Below, piece after piece: positions 1 to 7,701 of a stretch of DNA of 48,879 nt; within the stretch, counting starts at the first letter, position 1, and the number at the start of each line of letters is the position of its first letter. The notes below the pieces were generated by a model. That model was not told where the DNA came from. It searched no databases and worked only from the letters and a program-made list of their open reading frames with translations. Made by a program: the position numbers and the translations under genes. The stretch lies in contig DYEX01000015.1 in the NCBI GenBank assembly GCA_020725525.1, positions 1 to 48,879 of the forward strand, written 5' to 3'. This stretch comes from Desulfovirgula sp. Lineage in GTDB: Bacteria > Bacillota > Desulfotomaculia > Desulfotomaculales > Desulfovirgulaceae.

Positions 1-135
1 CTGGGTATTGCCCTGCTTACCTGGACGCCGGCTTACTTTAAATCACCTCTTACCTTGCTGGCAGTCGTACTGGCCCTCGATCCAGCCATATTCATCGTGG
101 CCTTAACAAATCCCCGGCTTTTTCAGTTAATGTGA
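1..135 (+). CDS. C-terminal fragment of a membrane protein (cut by window edge)
   Basis: An open frame runs from base 1 to TGA at 133-135 and encodes the last 44 residues of a protein. Two hydrophobic stretches (around LTLLAVVLALD and AIFIVAL) suggest membrane helices near the C terminus. The start lies outside the window and no family can be named. It ends 21 bases before the acyl-CoA synthetase start, so the two may be cotranscribed. Confidence 0.5.
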   Translation: MGIALLTWTPAYFKSPLTLLAVVLALDPAIFIVALTNPRLFQLM

Positions 136-156
136 GAAAGGGAGGATTCAAAAGAC

Positions 157-1767
157 ATGACCCAGCGCACGGTTTACTATGAACCGCTCAGTCCTTTAAG
201 TTTTTTGCGTCGCAGCGCCTTTGTTTTCCGCGATAAAACGGCAGTAGTATACAATGACAAACGTTATACCTACAGCGAATTTTACGAACGGGTTAACCGG
301 CTGGCCAGCGCCTTAAAAAAGATTGGCATCGGGAAAGGGGATAAGGTGGCTTTCCTGTGCCCCAACATTCCACCCATGCTGGAGGCCCATTACGGAGTAC
401 CCATGCTGGGAGCAGCCCTGGTGAGCATTAACATACGGCTGTCTCCCCGGGAAATAGCCTACATTCTCAATCATTCCGACAGCAAAGCCCTCTTTGTGGA
501 CAATGAATTTGCCCATCTCATTACCGCCATCAAAGAGGATCTCCCCAATATCAAAACTTTTGTCAACATCTGTGATGTTAATGACAGCCGCCCGTTGGAC
601 GGACCCGAGTATGAAGAATTCCTGGCCGGCGGTTCCCCGGATCCCCTGCCCAACGTGATTGAGGATGAGATGGAGGTCATTACCATCAATTACACCAGCG
701 GGACCACCGGCCTGCCCAAGGGTGTCATGTATCACCACCGGGGGGCGTACCTGAATGCCCTTGGGGAAGCCCTGGAACATAAAATGAGTTCTAATTCGGT
801 CTACCTGTGGACGTTACCCATGTTCCACTGCAACGGGTGGTGTTTTACCTGGGGTGTCACTGCGGTAGGTGGGACCCATGTTTGCCTGCGCAAAGTGGTG
901 CCGGAAGACATTTACCACCTCATCGAAAGGGAAGGAGTTACCCACCTTTGTGCCGCCCCAACGGTGCTGGTGTCCATGGCCAATTATCCAAAAGCGAAAG
1001 AATGCAGGATGAAAGCAAAACTAAATGTAATCACGGCGGGTGCTCCTCCATCTCCGGCTGTGATCAGGAACATGGAGGAGGTTGGGGCGGAGGTAACCCA
1101 CGTTTACGGCCTGACGGAAGTATACGGGCCACACACCATTTGTGAATGGCAAACCCCGTGGAATGAACTGGATGTAAGTGAAAGGGCGAAAATTAAGGCC
1201 CGCCAGGGAGTGGCCTACATTCACTCCGAGTTTGTGCGTGTCGTAGATCCGGTAGATATGACCGATGTCCCGGCAGACGGTCAGACCGTGGGGGAAATCG
1301 TCATGCGGGGTAACAACGTCATGCTGGGCTACTACAAACAACCGGAAGAAACGGATAAAGCCTTCCGCGGCGGCTGGTTCCACAGCGGGGACCTGGCCGT
1401 GATGCACCCTGACGGTTACATTGAAATTAAGGACCGCCTGAAGGATATTATCATCAGCGGCGGGGAAAACATTTCCACGGTGGAAGTGGAGAACTGCATT
1501 TACGAACATCCCGATGTGCTGGAGGTAGCGGTGATCGGCATTCCCGATCCCAAGTGGGGGGAAGTACCCAAGGCCTTTGTGGTTCCCAAACCGGGCACCA
1601 ATCCCACGGCGGAAGACATCATTAACTTCTGCCGCGAACGCATCGCCCGCTTTAAAGTGCCCAAGGCCGTGGAATTTGGCGAGCTGCCCAAGACCTCCAC
1701 GGGTAAAGTTATGAAGTACCGGTTGAGGGAAAAGGAATGGCAGGGCTATGAGAAACGGGTCAACTAA
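157..1767 (+). CDS. AMP-dependent acyl-CoA synthetase (fatty/carboxylic acid--CoA ligase)
   Basis: A 536-residue member of the ANL adenylating superfamily, which activates a carboxylic acid with ATP and joins it to CoA in the cytoplasm. The P-loop-like motif YTSGTTGLPKGV lies at about residues 179-190. The hinge region around GWFHSGDLAVMHPDGY and the C-terminal catalytic lysine in PKTSTGKVMKYR are present, so the enzyme looks full length and active. The start is fixed by GGAGG at 141-145, 11 bases before the ATG. The overall pattern, including the HxxNGW-type motif (FHCNGW), resembles medium- and long-chain acyl-CoA synthetases, but the acid substrate cannot be read from sequence. In related anaerobes such genes serve fatty acid or aromatic acid use. 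It converges with the UPF0280 gene across a shared terminator. Confidence 0.9.
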   Translation: MTQRTVYYEPLSPLSFLRRSAFVFRDKTAVVYNDKRYTYSEFYERVNRLASALKKIGIGKGDKVAFLCPNIPPMLEAHYGVPMLGAALVSINIRLSPREIAYILNHSDSKALFVDNEFAHLITAIKEDLPNIKTFVNICDVNDSRPLDGPEYEEFLAGGSPDPLPNVIEDEMEVITINYTSGTTGLPKGVMYHHRGAYLNALGEALEHKMSSNSVYLWTLPMFHCNGWCFTWGVTAVGGTHVCLRKVVPEDIYHLIEREGVTHLCAAPTVLVSMANYPKAKECRMKAKLNVITAGAPPSPAVIRNMEEVGAEVTHVYGLTEVYGPHTICEWQTPWNELDVSERAKIKARQGVAYIHSEFVRVVDPVDMTDVPADGQTVGEIVMRGNNVMLGYYKQPEETDKAFRGGWFHSGDLAVMHPDGYIEIKDRLKDIIISGGENISTVEVENCIYEHPDVLEVAVIGIPDPKWGEVPKAFVVPKPGTNPTAEDIINFCRERIARFKVPKAVEFGELPKTSTGKVMKYRLREKEWQGYEKRVN

Positions 1768-1773
1768 AACAAA

Positions 1774-1801
1774 AAGGGGCGGGTAAACCCCCTCCTTATT
1801 T
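1774..1801. terminator. Terminator between convergent genes
   Basis: A GC-rich stem (AAGGGGCGGG, loop TAAA, CCCCCTCCTT; one mismatch and one GU pair) is followed by an ATTTTC run on the plus strand and preceded by A5 (a T-run on the minus strand). It can end both the acyl-CoA synthetase and the UPF0280 unit. Confidence 0.6.
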
Positions 1802-1808
1802 TCTCGCC

Positions 1809-2540
1809 TTAGGCCGGTACCAGTTTTATGCGGCCCCAGGCGGCCATTTTGTCCCGGCAAATAATCAGTGCCCCGTTAACCCCGGGGATGCTGGCGGCAA
1901 AATCGACTGCCTGCCGGACCTGATTGAGGTCCTTTACCAGATTTCCCGCCGCCGTGGCCACTGCATCGGCCAGGGCCGTATTGGGCGAAAGAATAACCAC
2001 CGCATCGGCTATACCAAAACTCAAAGAGTGTCCTACCGTGCCTGAGGAAGTACAAATGCCTAAAGGGGTATCCTGGGGGCGGACCTCCAGGGCCAGGCGA
2101 TGGGAAAAAGGGGAGCTCCCGGCATAAATACCAATCCGCCGGATCCGGGCACTGCGCAGGAAAATGTCCCCGCCATTTTCCACAATAACATCGCGGCTGA
2201 AGCGGACCAGAGCCCGTCCCACCCTTTCGGCAATGGCCCCGGCCACGGCAGCCATGGGGCCAACGCCGGCCAACCTGGCCGCTTCGGCCATCTCCCGCAC
2301 AATGGGGGGGGCGTCGGGCGGCACATCGTAGGGTGTATGGGCTTTCAAGAATGCCGGGTTCCTTTTAATATATTCTTCCAGGGGGGCCCGGCATTCCCGC
2401 ACTACTTGCGTTGCCCGCTCTACCAGTTCCGGGGAAAAGCGCTCCCTGCGCACACCAATATCCAGGTCCGTTTCCCCCACCACTACCTGAAAGTGTACCA
2501 GATCCTCCTGCCGGTGGCGGTAACGATAGGTGCGTTCCAA
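1809..2540 (-). CDS. UPF0280 family protein (ApbE-like), third gene of the SAM-riboswitch unit
   Basis: A 243-residue protein matching the UPF0280 family, whose fold is related to the flavin transferase ApbE but whose reaction is not established. The start is a TTG at 2538-2540, chosen because a GGAGG lies about 10 bases upstream. The family-typical glycine-rich stretches (VENGGDIFLR, GICTSSGTVGHSLSFG) and the D/N-containing nucleotide-site-like segment ADAVVILSPNTALADAVATA are present. It is the last gene of a unit with the NIL-ferredoxin and DUF39 genes, so it is probably under the same SAM-I riboswitch. I infer a role in sulfur transfer or homocysteine formation from this context only. UPF0280 genes commonly neighbour this pair in anaerobes and methanogens. 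Confidence 0.8.
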   Translation of the reverse strand: MERTYRYRHRQEDLVHFQVVVGETDLDIGVRRERFSPELVERATQVVRECRAPLEEYIKRNPAFLKAHTPYDVPPDAPPIVREMAEAARLAGVGPMAAVAGAIAERVGRALVRFSRDVIVENGGDIFLRSARIRRIGIYAGSSPFSHRLALEVRPQDTPLGICTSSGTVGHSLSFGIADAVVILSPNTALADAVATAAGNLVKDLNQVRQAVDFAASIPGVNGALIICRDKMAAWGRIKLVPA

Positions 2541-2602
2541 CTAAAGTCTAACCTCCATTATCCTGCTCCCGGCGGCTAATGAAGCGTTTCTCCGGTAAGC
2601 TC

Positions 2603-3004
2603 CTACAGCTTAACCTCCATCGCTCGTACTGGACAGGCCTTCACGCATAGCTGGCAGATCACGCAGCTATCCCCGTCAAAATGCACTTCCATGCCCGGCC
2701 GGTCCAGGTACAGGGCACCGGTGGGGCAGATGGCGGTACAGGCGCCGCAGTGGGTGCAGCGTTGTTCATTGCGCACCACCTCGTGGGTGAGGGCCTGGAC
2801 CGTTACCCCCTGTTCCCGCAGGTACTTCAGACCCTGCTCGTAGTTATCCCCCGTTAACTCCAGTACCATGATGCCTTCTTTTTGGGGGTTAACATTGGCC
2901 TTTACTATGTTCATCACCAGGTCGTAATCCTTGACCAGGCGGTAAATAATAGGTTTATCAGAAATCTCGGGTCCAAAGCGAAGGACTATTTTCCTGGGCG
3001 ACAT
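2603..3004 (-). CDS. NIL-domain 2x[4Fe-4S] ferredoxin, homocysteine biosynthesis partner
   Basis: A 133-residue protein with two parts: an N-terminal NIL domain (about residues 1-75), a ligand-binding fold also found at the end of methionine ABC transporter ATPases, and a C-terminal dicluster ferredoxin with motifs CTHCGACTAICP and CVICQLCVKACP. Family knowledge: proteins of this type (MA1822-like) act with DUF39 proteins in forming homocysteine from aspartate semialdehyde and sulfide in methanogens and other anaerobes. AGGAGGG precedes the ATG. It starts 20 bases after the DUF39 stop, so the two are surely cotranscribed. All eight cluster cysteines are present. Confidence 0.88.
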   Translation of the reverse strand: MSPRKIVLRFGPEISDKPIIYRLVKDYDLVMNIVKANVNPQKEGIMVLELTGDNYEQGLKYLREQGVTVQALTHEVVRNEQRCTHCGACTAICPTGALYLDRPGMEVHFDGDSCVICQLCVKACPVRAMEVKL

Positions 3005-3024
3005 GGTTGTTTGCCCTCCTTAAC

Positions 3025-4218
3025 TTAACCTTTTAAAACTTTTCCGGTCAAACCATCGGCCGGAGAGGGTAGGAGCTGCACTGGTTCGGAAAGGAAAAAC
3101 TCACCCTTTTGAATCCATTCCTTCAAGATGCCGGCAATTTCCCGGGCCCGAGGGTAACTGGACAACGGTGCCGTGGGCACTTCCTTACCCTGGACCACGA
3201 TCCTCCCCGACTTCAACTGGGCGTAACTGACATAACCCAGGTTCCCCGGCTTCCGGTTGGGATAAGCCTCACCATAATCCACAATGGGGGCGTAAAGATC
3301 CGCATCGGTGGCGGCGGCATAACGGGCAATTTCTTCATTTAAAATGGGAATGGGTACGCCAATACCGACGCTCAAGGTGGCCCCGTAGCCCAGGTAACTG
3401 GTGCCCATGAGCCAGCGGGGACTCATTTGCTTTAAGTCTCCAATAACCGCCAGGGTACCGCCGGCAGGTCCCAGTTCCTTGCCGCTGGCATCGGTTTGTA
3501 TGGCCGGGAAGTGCTGGGTGCCGTGCCAGGCCACATACCCGATACCGCCGCCCAGGAAAATGCGGGTACCGATGCCAATAGTTTTAAAGTGGGGATCTTT
3601 AAGCAAAGGACTTAATTGACCGGAAGTGGAATAATGGGCGTTACCCAGATTGGGCTTCAAGATCCCCATGTAGGTATATATGGTCCGGTTGGAAAGGTTG
3701 ACGGCACAGTTGTAATTCTGGTAAGCGTTCCGCGGGTTAAACAAAATGGCCTCGTTAAGATCATGAATGGTGATGGTGGTTTCAATTTCCCGCCGCGGGT
3801 AGCAATCGGTGCCGTAACCCACTGCTTTCAAACGGACAGGCCTTCCGGCTACCAGGTCTTCAATTACATGGCCGCCGCCGTAGCGGAATTCTCCTGGATG
3901 ATTGCTGTTTAAGGGATCATCTTCAGGAAGCTCGGTAGCTCCAATATAGGCATCTACCGCCGCGATGCCCGTATAGGCCGGTACGTTGTTGAGCCACACC
4001 CGGTGCATTTTGATGCGCGGGGCCGGGTGGCCGAAATTGAGAAAGGCGCCGGAGGAGCACATGGGGGCAAAGGTGCCGGTGGTCACCACATCCACTTCCC
4101 GGTATGCATGGGCAAGCCCCTTCTCTCGCACGATGTCGATAAATTCTTCCGCCGTTACCACCACTGCTTTGCCGCTTCTAATCCGGGCATTGATCTCTTG
4201 ATAGGTTTTTTCGCTCAT
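3025..4218 (-). CDS. DUF39 homocysteine biosynthesis protein
   Basis: A 397-residue protein of the DUF39 (HcyBio) family, first gene of the minus-strand unit. Family knowledge: the methanogen homologue MA1821 works with a NIL-ferredoxin to make homocysteine from aspartate semialdehyde and a sulfur source, replacing the O-acylhomoserine route. The N-terminal MSEKTYQEINARI and conserved TGTFAPMCSSGAFLNFGH, with the family cysteine, are seen, and the length is usual. The SD choice is awkward: GAGGTGA abuts the ATG, so AAAGGG slightly further upstream may be the true site. Expression is predicted to be turned off by SAM through the riboswitch at 4302-4450. Confidence 0.9.
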   Translation of the reverse strand: MSEKTYQEINARIRSGKAVVVTAEEFIDIVREKGLAHAYREVDVVTTGTFAPMCSSGAFLNFGHPAPRIKMHRVWLNNVPAYTGIAAVDAYIGATELPEDDPLNSNHPGEFRYGGGHVIEDLVAGRPVRLKAVGYGTDCYPRREIETTITIHDLNEAILFNPRNAYQNYNCAVNLSNRTIYTYMGILKPNLGNAHYSTSGQLSPLLKDPHFKTIGIGTRIFLGGGIGYVAWHGTQHFPAIQTDASGKELGPAGGTLAVIGDLKQMSPRWLMGTSYLGYGATLSVGIGVPIPILNEEIARYAAATDADLYAPIVDYGEAYPNRKPGNLGYVSYAQLKSGRIVVQGKEVPTAPLSSYPRAREIAGILKEWIQKGEFFLSEPVQLLPSPADGLTGKVLKG

Positions 4219-4259
4219 TCACCTCATCCCTTTCGTCGTGTGCTCTACTCCAGACGTCA

Positions 4260-4289
4260 GGAGGCCTCTTCTAAACAGAAGAGGCCTCC
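4260..4289 (-). terminator. Attenuator hairpin of the SAM-I riboswitch (no U-tract)
   Basis: A perfect 11-bp stem GAGGCCTCTTC / GAAGAGGCCTC with a 6-base loop lies between the riboswitch and DUF39. The CCTCTT of its 5' arm can also pair with the AAGAGG at the 3' end of the riboswitch P1 helix, the usual antiterminator switch. No run of T follows the stem on the minus strand, which is unusual for an intrinsic terminator. Confidence 0.6.
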
Positions 4290-4301
4290 ATAATACGAAC
4301 C

Positions 4302-4450
4302 CTCTTATCTGTCAGAAGATAAACTTCTGCAGGAATTAGCACCATTCCCCGGGTAAAGGTAAGAGCCGCCGGCGGTTTGCGGGTTCACCTTCACCCCAGG
4401 GCGGTTGCCGGGTTTCATCGGGCCAGTCCCTCCACCACTCTGGATAAGAG
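4302..4450 (-). ncRNA. SAM-I (S-box) riboswitch
   Basis: Read on the minus strand, P1 begins CTCTTATCC and closes with GATAAGAG. Between them are the hallmark elements GGTGGAGGGACTGGCCC, GATGAAACCCGGCAACC, and GGTGCTAATTCCTGCAG followed by AGAAGTTTATCTTCTG. These match the SAM-I consensus core, including the kink-turn and P3/P4 segments. It regulates sulfur-amino-acid genes by binding S-adenosylmethionine. It sits about 25 bases after the predicted transcription start and just ahead of the DUF39 unit. Confidence 0.95.
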
Positions 4451-4482
4451 CACCCTGGTATTTATTTTTAAATTCGATAGTT

Positions 4483-4511
4483 ATTCTAACAACTGGTTCA
4501 GGAAAAGTCAA
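4483..4511 (-). promoter_or_regulatory. Sigma-A promoter of the riboswitch-DUF39 unit
   Basis: On the minus strand TTGACT (4506-4511) and TAGAAT (4483-4488) are separated by exactly 17 bases. The inferred start, near 4476, is just upstream of riboswitch P1. Confidence 0.8.
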
Positions 4512-4570
4512 CGGCTTATACTAATTATTTATATACCAGCATTTTCCGGACTCTCCCACTCTGAAGGGGT

Positions 4571-5278
4571 TCACCGTCCGGCCTCACAGGCGAAATGCTG
4601 GGTTAACCGGCTGAGCGCCCGCTTCTCAATGCGGGAAACGTAAGAACGGGAGATGCCCAGGCGCCGGGCTATTTCCCTCTGGGTGCGGCGGGCACCGTCC
4701 TTCAAACCGAAACGCAATACCAGCACCTTGCGTTCCTGGGGTGACAGCTGCTCCAGTTGCTTCCACAGACAGTCCTGTTCCATCTGTCCGGCCACGATAT
4801 CGCTGACAATTTCGGGATCGGTGCCCAGTACATCGATAAAACTAATCTCATTGCCTTCTTTATCCACGCCAATGGGATCATAAAGGGAAAGCTCTGCCCG
4901 TATCTTTTTGCGCGCCCGCAAATGCATGAGTATTTCATTCTCGATACAACGGGAAGCATAAGTGGCCAGGCGGGTAGCTCTTTCGGGATTATAGGTATCC
5001 ACGGCCTTGATTAAACCAATGGTACCTATGGAAATCAGATCGTCAAAATCTTCACCGGTGTGATCGAACTTCTTGATGATGTGGGCTACCAGGCGCAGGT
5101 TGCGCTCAATGAGCACCCGCCGGGCCGACTCATCCCCGGCCAGCATTTTTTCCAGGTATAGGGCTTCCTCCTCCTCGCTTAATGGTTTGGGAAAGCTGCT
5201 CCCGGCTACATGGCAGATCAGGATCACCAGACCGTTAAGCATCGACAATACTGCCAGCGCCAATAGACCAGGCCCCAT
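4571..5278 (-). CDS. sigK: RNA polymerase sporulation sigma factor sigma-K (pro-sigma-K)
   Basis: A 235-residue sigma-70 family protein that directs late mother-cell transcription in sporulation. The hydrophobic N terminus (MGPGLLALAVLSMLNGL..) followed by FPKPLS fits the pro-sequence removed on activation in Bacillus pro-sigma-K. Region 2 (NLRLVAHIIKKF, DLISIGTIGLIKAVDTYN, YASRCIENEILMHLR) and the region 4 helix-turn-helix (TQREIARRLGISRSYVSRIE) are complete. The start is ATG at 5276-5278 with GGGAGGG upstream; the frame continues 29 codons further but without a ribosome site. The gene is intact, with no skin element interrupting it. Its upstream region faces the AT-rich island. Confidence 0.95.
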   Translation of the reverse strand: MGPGLLALAVLSMLNGLVILICHVAGSSFPKPLSEEEEALYLEKMLAGDESARRVLIERNLRLVAHIIKKFDHTGEDFDDLISIGTIGLIKAVDTYNPERATRLATYASRCIENEILMHLRARKKIRAELSLYDPIGVDKEGNEISFIDVLGTDPEIVSDIVAGQMEQDCLWKQLEQLSPQERKVLVLRFGLKDGARRTQREIARRLGISRSYVSRIEKRALSRLTQHFACEAGR

Positions 5279-5347
5279 GGTATCCCTCCCCCAAAAGAGT
5301 AGGACTGTATATCTTATGGAATGATGGAAAAAAAGGTGCCTGGCATG

Positions 5348-5489
5348 AAAAAATTTTTTTGCCATTTAAAAATCCAGGCCTCCGGTTGATTGCTTAATGA
5401 ACATAAGAGTAATATCAACAAGCTGTGGTATACTTTACCGTACTCCCAGAAAAGAGATTTGCTATTTTTTACATGGCAAAAAATTTTTT
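5348..5489. repeat. Inverted A6T6 repeat pair between sigK and the island
   Basis: AAAAAATTTTTTTGCCAT at 5348-5365 is repeated in inverted orientation as ATGGCAAAAAATTTTTT at 5473-5489, differing by one T. The spacer is about 107 bases and contains no gene. It could be a remnant of a small mobile element, a bidirectional terminator pair or a bent-DNA site. Confidence 0.5.
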
Positions 5490-5534
5490 GAGTTAATAAA
5501 AGTTCTGAAGGAATTTTTAAATTTATGCCGAAAA
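5477..5534 (+). repeat. Upstream promoter block, copy 1 (copy 2 at 10880-10934)
   Basis: This AT-rich block aligns along its whole length with 10880-10934. Shared parts include AGTTAAT, GAAGGAATTTTTAAA and ATG(C/T)CGAAA. The TGYCGAA part resembles a Spo0A box (TGNCGAA). In both copies it lies upstream of an extended -10 and the proposed IclR operators. Confidence 0.65.
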
Positions 5535-5543
5535 GTAGTTTTG

Positions 5544-5620
5544 TGTTATAATACATGATTTCACTTTATGAAACAATCTTTTGTTTTTTACTGCTTAACA
5601 AAAACAGTGTTTCACATTGT
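5544..5620 (+). promoter_or_regulatory. Extended -10 promoter with two predicted IclR operators, ahead of the SDR/TRAP-1 genes
   Basis: TGTTATAAT (5544-5552) is an extended -10 with no convincing -35, suggesting activator dependence. Two copies of the proposed 13-bp operator follow: ACTTTATGAAACA at 5563-5575 and, inverted, TGTTTCACATTGT at 5608-5620. The same motif recurs at 10958-10970, 17182-17194 and 17202-17214, each just downstream of a TGN-extended -10. A position downstream of the start site suggests repression. Confidence 0.6.
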
Positions 5621-5668
5621 GCAACCAGCCAACAGTGTTAACGATCATATAAGCTTTAACTTAAACTT

Positions 5669-5800
5669 GACTTTGACACCCAAAATTTAGAAAGCCTTGA
5701 GTCTGTAGGAATGAGGTTACTTCCAATTCCTGGATCCCTTAAATTGTGCCACGCGAAAAGCCGAGTAATGACAAGGGTTCCAGGGATCGCTGTCAAAGTC
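5669..5800 (+). other. Nested inverted repeats in the leader of the SDR gene
   Basis: GACTTTGACA (5669-5678) pairs with TGTCAAAGTC (5791-5800). Inside it CCTGGATCCCTT (5729-5740) pairs with AAGGGTTCCAGG (5773-5784) with one mismatch. It lies in the transcribed leader, ending 24 bases before the SDR start. It may be a structured RNA leader or a small palindromic insertion. Confidence 0.5.
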
Positions 5801-5824
5801 CAGTTAAAAAAGGGGGGGTTGTTT

Positions 5825-6595
5825 ATGAGCTTAGACCTTTTCGACTTATCTGGAAAAGTAGCTCTGTTTATAGGTGGTGGTGGCGGACTGGGGAAGGTGG
5901 TTAGTTTGGGACTAGCCAGGGCTGGAGCGAATGTAATTCCGGTTAGTCGCAATAAGGAGCGTAATGCAGATCTGGTCGAAGAAATTATGGCTTTAGGCCG
6001 CAAGTCTTTCCTCACCTCGGTAGACATCACTGACAGGTTGGACATCAAGAGACTGGTCGATGAGGTTATTGAAAAGTTTGGTAAAATTGATATTTTGATT
6101 AATGCAGCGGGTAAAAATTACAAAAAACCGGCCCTGGAACTCACAGAAAAGGAATGGGACGATGTTTTAGAGGTTAACGCCAAGGGCGTATTTCTGGTCA
6201 GTCAAATAGTTGGGGAGAAAATGATTGCCCAAGGCGGTGGAAAAATTATTAACTTTGCTTCTCTAGGTTCCCATCTTGGTATTACCCGGTCAGTTGCATA
6301 CTGTTCCAGCAAGGGTGCCGTAATGCAGATGACTAAAGTCCTTGCTGCTGAATGGGCACCTTACGGCATCAATGTCAACTGCATCTCGCCGGGCTATTTC
6401 AAAACCCCGCTTACCGAAAAAGTCCTTTCGGAAAAGGAGACCTGCGAGAAAATAATCAACCGCACACCGATGAGGCGGTTAGGTATACCGGAGGATTTGG
6501 TCGGAGCAGTCATCTTCCTGGCTTCGGACGCTTCAAATTTTGTCACCGGCACCACCATTGCTGTTGATGGCGGTTTTCTCTCGCTGGCTATCTAA
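5825..6595 (+). CDS. SDR family NAD(P)-dependent sugar-acid/polyol dehydrogenase
   Basis: A 256-residue classical short-chain dehydrogenase. The cofactor motif GGGGGLGK near residue 14, NAAG, the catalytic Ser and YxxxK (YCSSKGA), and ISPGYFKTPL after the active site are all present. It resembles gluconate 5-dehydrogenase and 2-keto-3-deoxygluconate 5-dehydrogenase (KduD) types, so oxidation or reduction of a sugar acid is likely, but the exact substrate is not shown. The start is ATG 5825 after a GGGGGGG ribosome site; the frame is open further upstream across the structured leader, which I treat as untranslated. It is the first gene of the island and is followed 35 bases later by a zinc dehydrogenase. 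Confidence 0.85.
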   Translation: MSLDLFDLSGKVALFIGGGGGLGKVVSLGLARAGANVIPVSRNKERNADLVEEIMALGRKSFLTSVDITDRLDIKRLVDEVIEKFGKIDILINAAGKNYKKPALELTEKEWDDVLEVNAKGVFLVSQIVGEKMIAQGGGKIINFASLGSHLGITRSVAYCSSKGAVMQMTKVLAAEWAPYGINVNCISPGYFKTPLTEKVLSEKETCEKIINRTPMRRLGIPEDLVGAVIFLASDASNFVTGTTIAVDGGFLSLAI

Positions 6596-6630
6596 GCAGG
6601 GAGGCAGCAATCAACTCAGGAGGGTTGTTA

Positions 6631-7653
6631 ATGAATGCCAAAATGAAAGCAGCTGTCTGGGTGGGAAAAGAAAAGATAGCCCTGCAGGAAGTAGATGTTC
6701 CAAAACTAAAGCCGGGGGAGGTGATGATCAAGATAGCATATGCCGGTATCTGCGGTTCAGACCTGGGTATTTACGCCGGCAAGCACCCCAGGGCGAAAGC
6801 CCCCCTAATTATGGGTCATGAGTTTGCCGGGGAAATTGTTGAAACCGCGCTACCTCAAGGGAGTGATTTGAAAGTAGGTGACAGGGTAACGGTAAATCCT
6901 TTAATCAGTTGCGGCATATGTCAGCCCTGCCAAACAGGTCATTCTCATGTATGTCGAAACCTTGGGCTGGTGGGTATTGACTGCGATGGTGGTTTTGCAG
7001 AGTATGTAGCAGTAGATGCTGACAGGGTGGTGAAGGTACCACCCGGAATGCCTTTGGATATAGCTACCCTGGTAGAACCGGTCGCAGTGACGGTACATGC
7101 CTTACGCCGGTCGAACTTCAAGGCAGGGGATACCGTTGTGGTGTTAGGGGGTGGACCGATTGGCCTGCTGACCGCATTCAGTGCACGGTATGCCGGAGCT
7201 TCTCAGGTAATACTCAGTGAAATAAGTGAACAGCGTCTAAAACTGGCTTCTGATCTGGGATTTACCGTAGTTGATGCCAAACAGAACCCCGGGCAGAAAA
7301 TATTAGCCATAACCGGTGGCGATGGCGCTGACGTGGTGTTTGAGGCGGCCGGCGTGCCGGAAACCGCTGCGCTGGCAACCCGAATAACAAAAATCACCGG
7401 GCAAATAGTTATTGTCGGGGTATTTAAGGAACCCGTCTCGCTTGACCTGCAAGCAGTGAATTTCTGCGAGCTGACAATAACTGGAGCCCGGGTCTATACC
7501 CAAAAAGATTTCCAAATTGCCATTACCATGCTCGAGCGGGAACCGGGTATTGCCAGCGTAATTTCTCACCATTTGCCGCTGGAAAAGGCCGAAGAAGGCA
7601 TCAGGCTAATACTCTCAGGTGGGGACTCAATGAAGGTTTTGTTGCACCCTTAA
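6631..7653 (+). CDS. Zinc-dependent medium-chain alcohol/polyol dehydrogenase
   Basis: A 340-residue MDR enzyme related to threonine, sorbitol and L-idonate 5-dehydrogenases. Catalytic zinc ligands are in GICGSD and GHEFAGE. The four structural-zinc cysteines appear in CGICQPCQTGHSHVC. The NAD-binding motif VLGGGPIGLL lies near residue 170. Start ATG 6631 follows AGGAGGG by seven bases. In this context it probably oxidises a sugar alcohol or aldonate carbon, complementing the SDR. The next gene is the first TRAP receptor, 48 bases on, so the enzymes and transporter are likely cotranscribed. Confidence 0.88.
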   Translation: MNAKMKAAVWVGKEKIALQEVDVPKLKPGEVMIKIAYAGICGSDLGIYAGKHPRAKAPLIMGHEFAGEIVETALPQGSDLKVGDRVTVNPLISCGICQPCQTGHSHVCRNLGLVGIDCDGGFAEYVAVDADRVVKVPPGMPLDIATLVEPVAVTVHALRRSNFKAGDTVVVLGGGPIGLLTAFSARYAGASQVILSEISEQRLKLASDLGFTVVDAKQNPGQKILAITGGDGADVVFEAAGVPETAALATRITKITGQIVIVGVFKEPVSLDLQAVNFCELTITGARVYTQKDFQIAITMLEREPGIASVISHHLPLEKAEEGIRLILSGGDSMKVLLHP

Positions 7654-7701
7654 TTCCAGAAGTTCCGTCTATCTCTCGTTTTTTGGAGGAGGATAAAAAC
7701 T

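Noticed and set aside
1021-1860. 279-codon antisense open frame inside the acyl-CoA synthetase
   Set aside because: No ribosome site, no family signature, and it lies opposite a clearly functional gene; a frame shadow of GC-rich coding DNA.
4571-5278. sigK interrupted by a skin element
   Set aside because: The sigma-K frame is continuous from pro-sequence to region 4.
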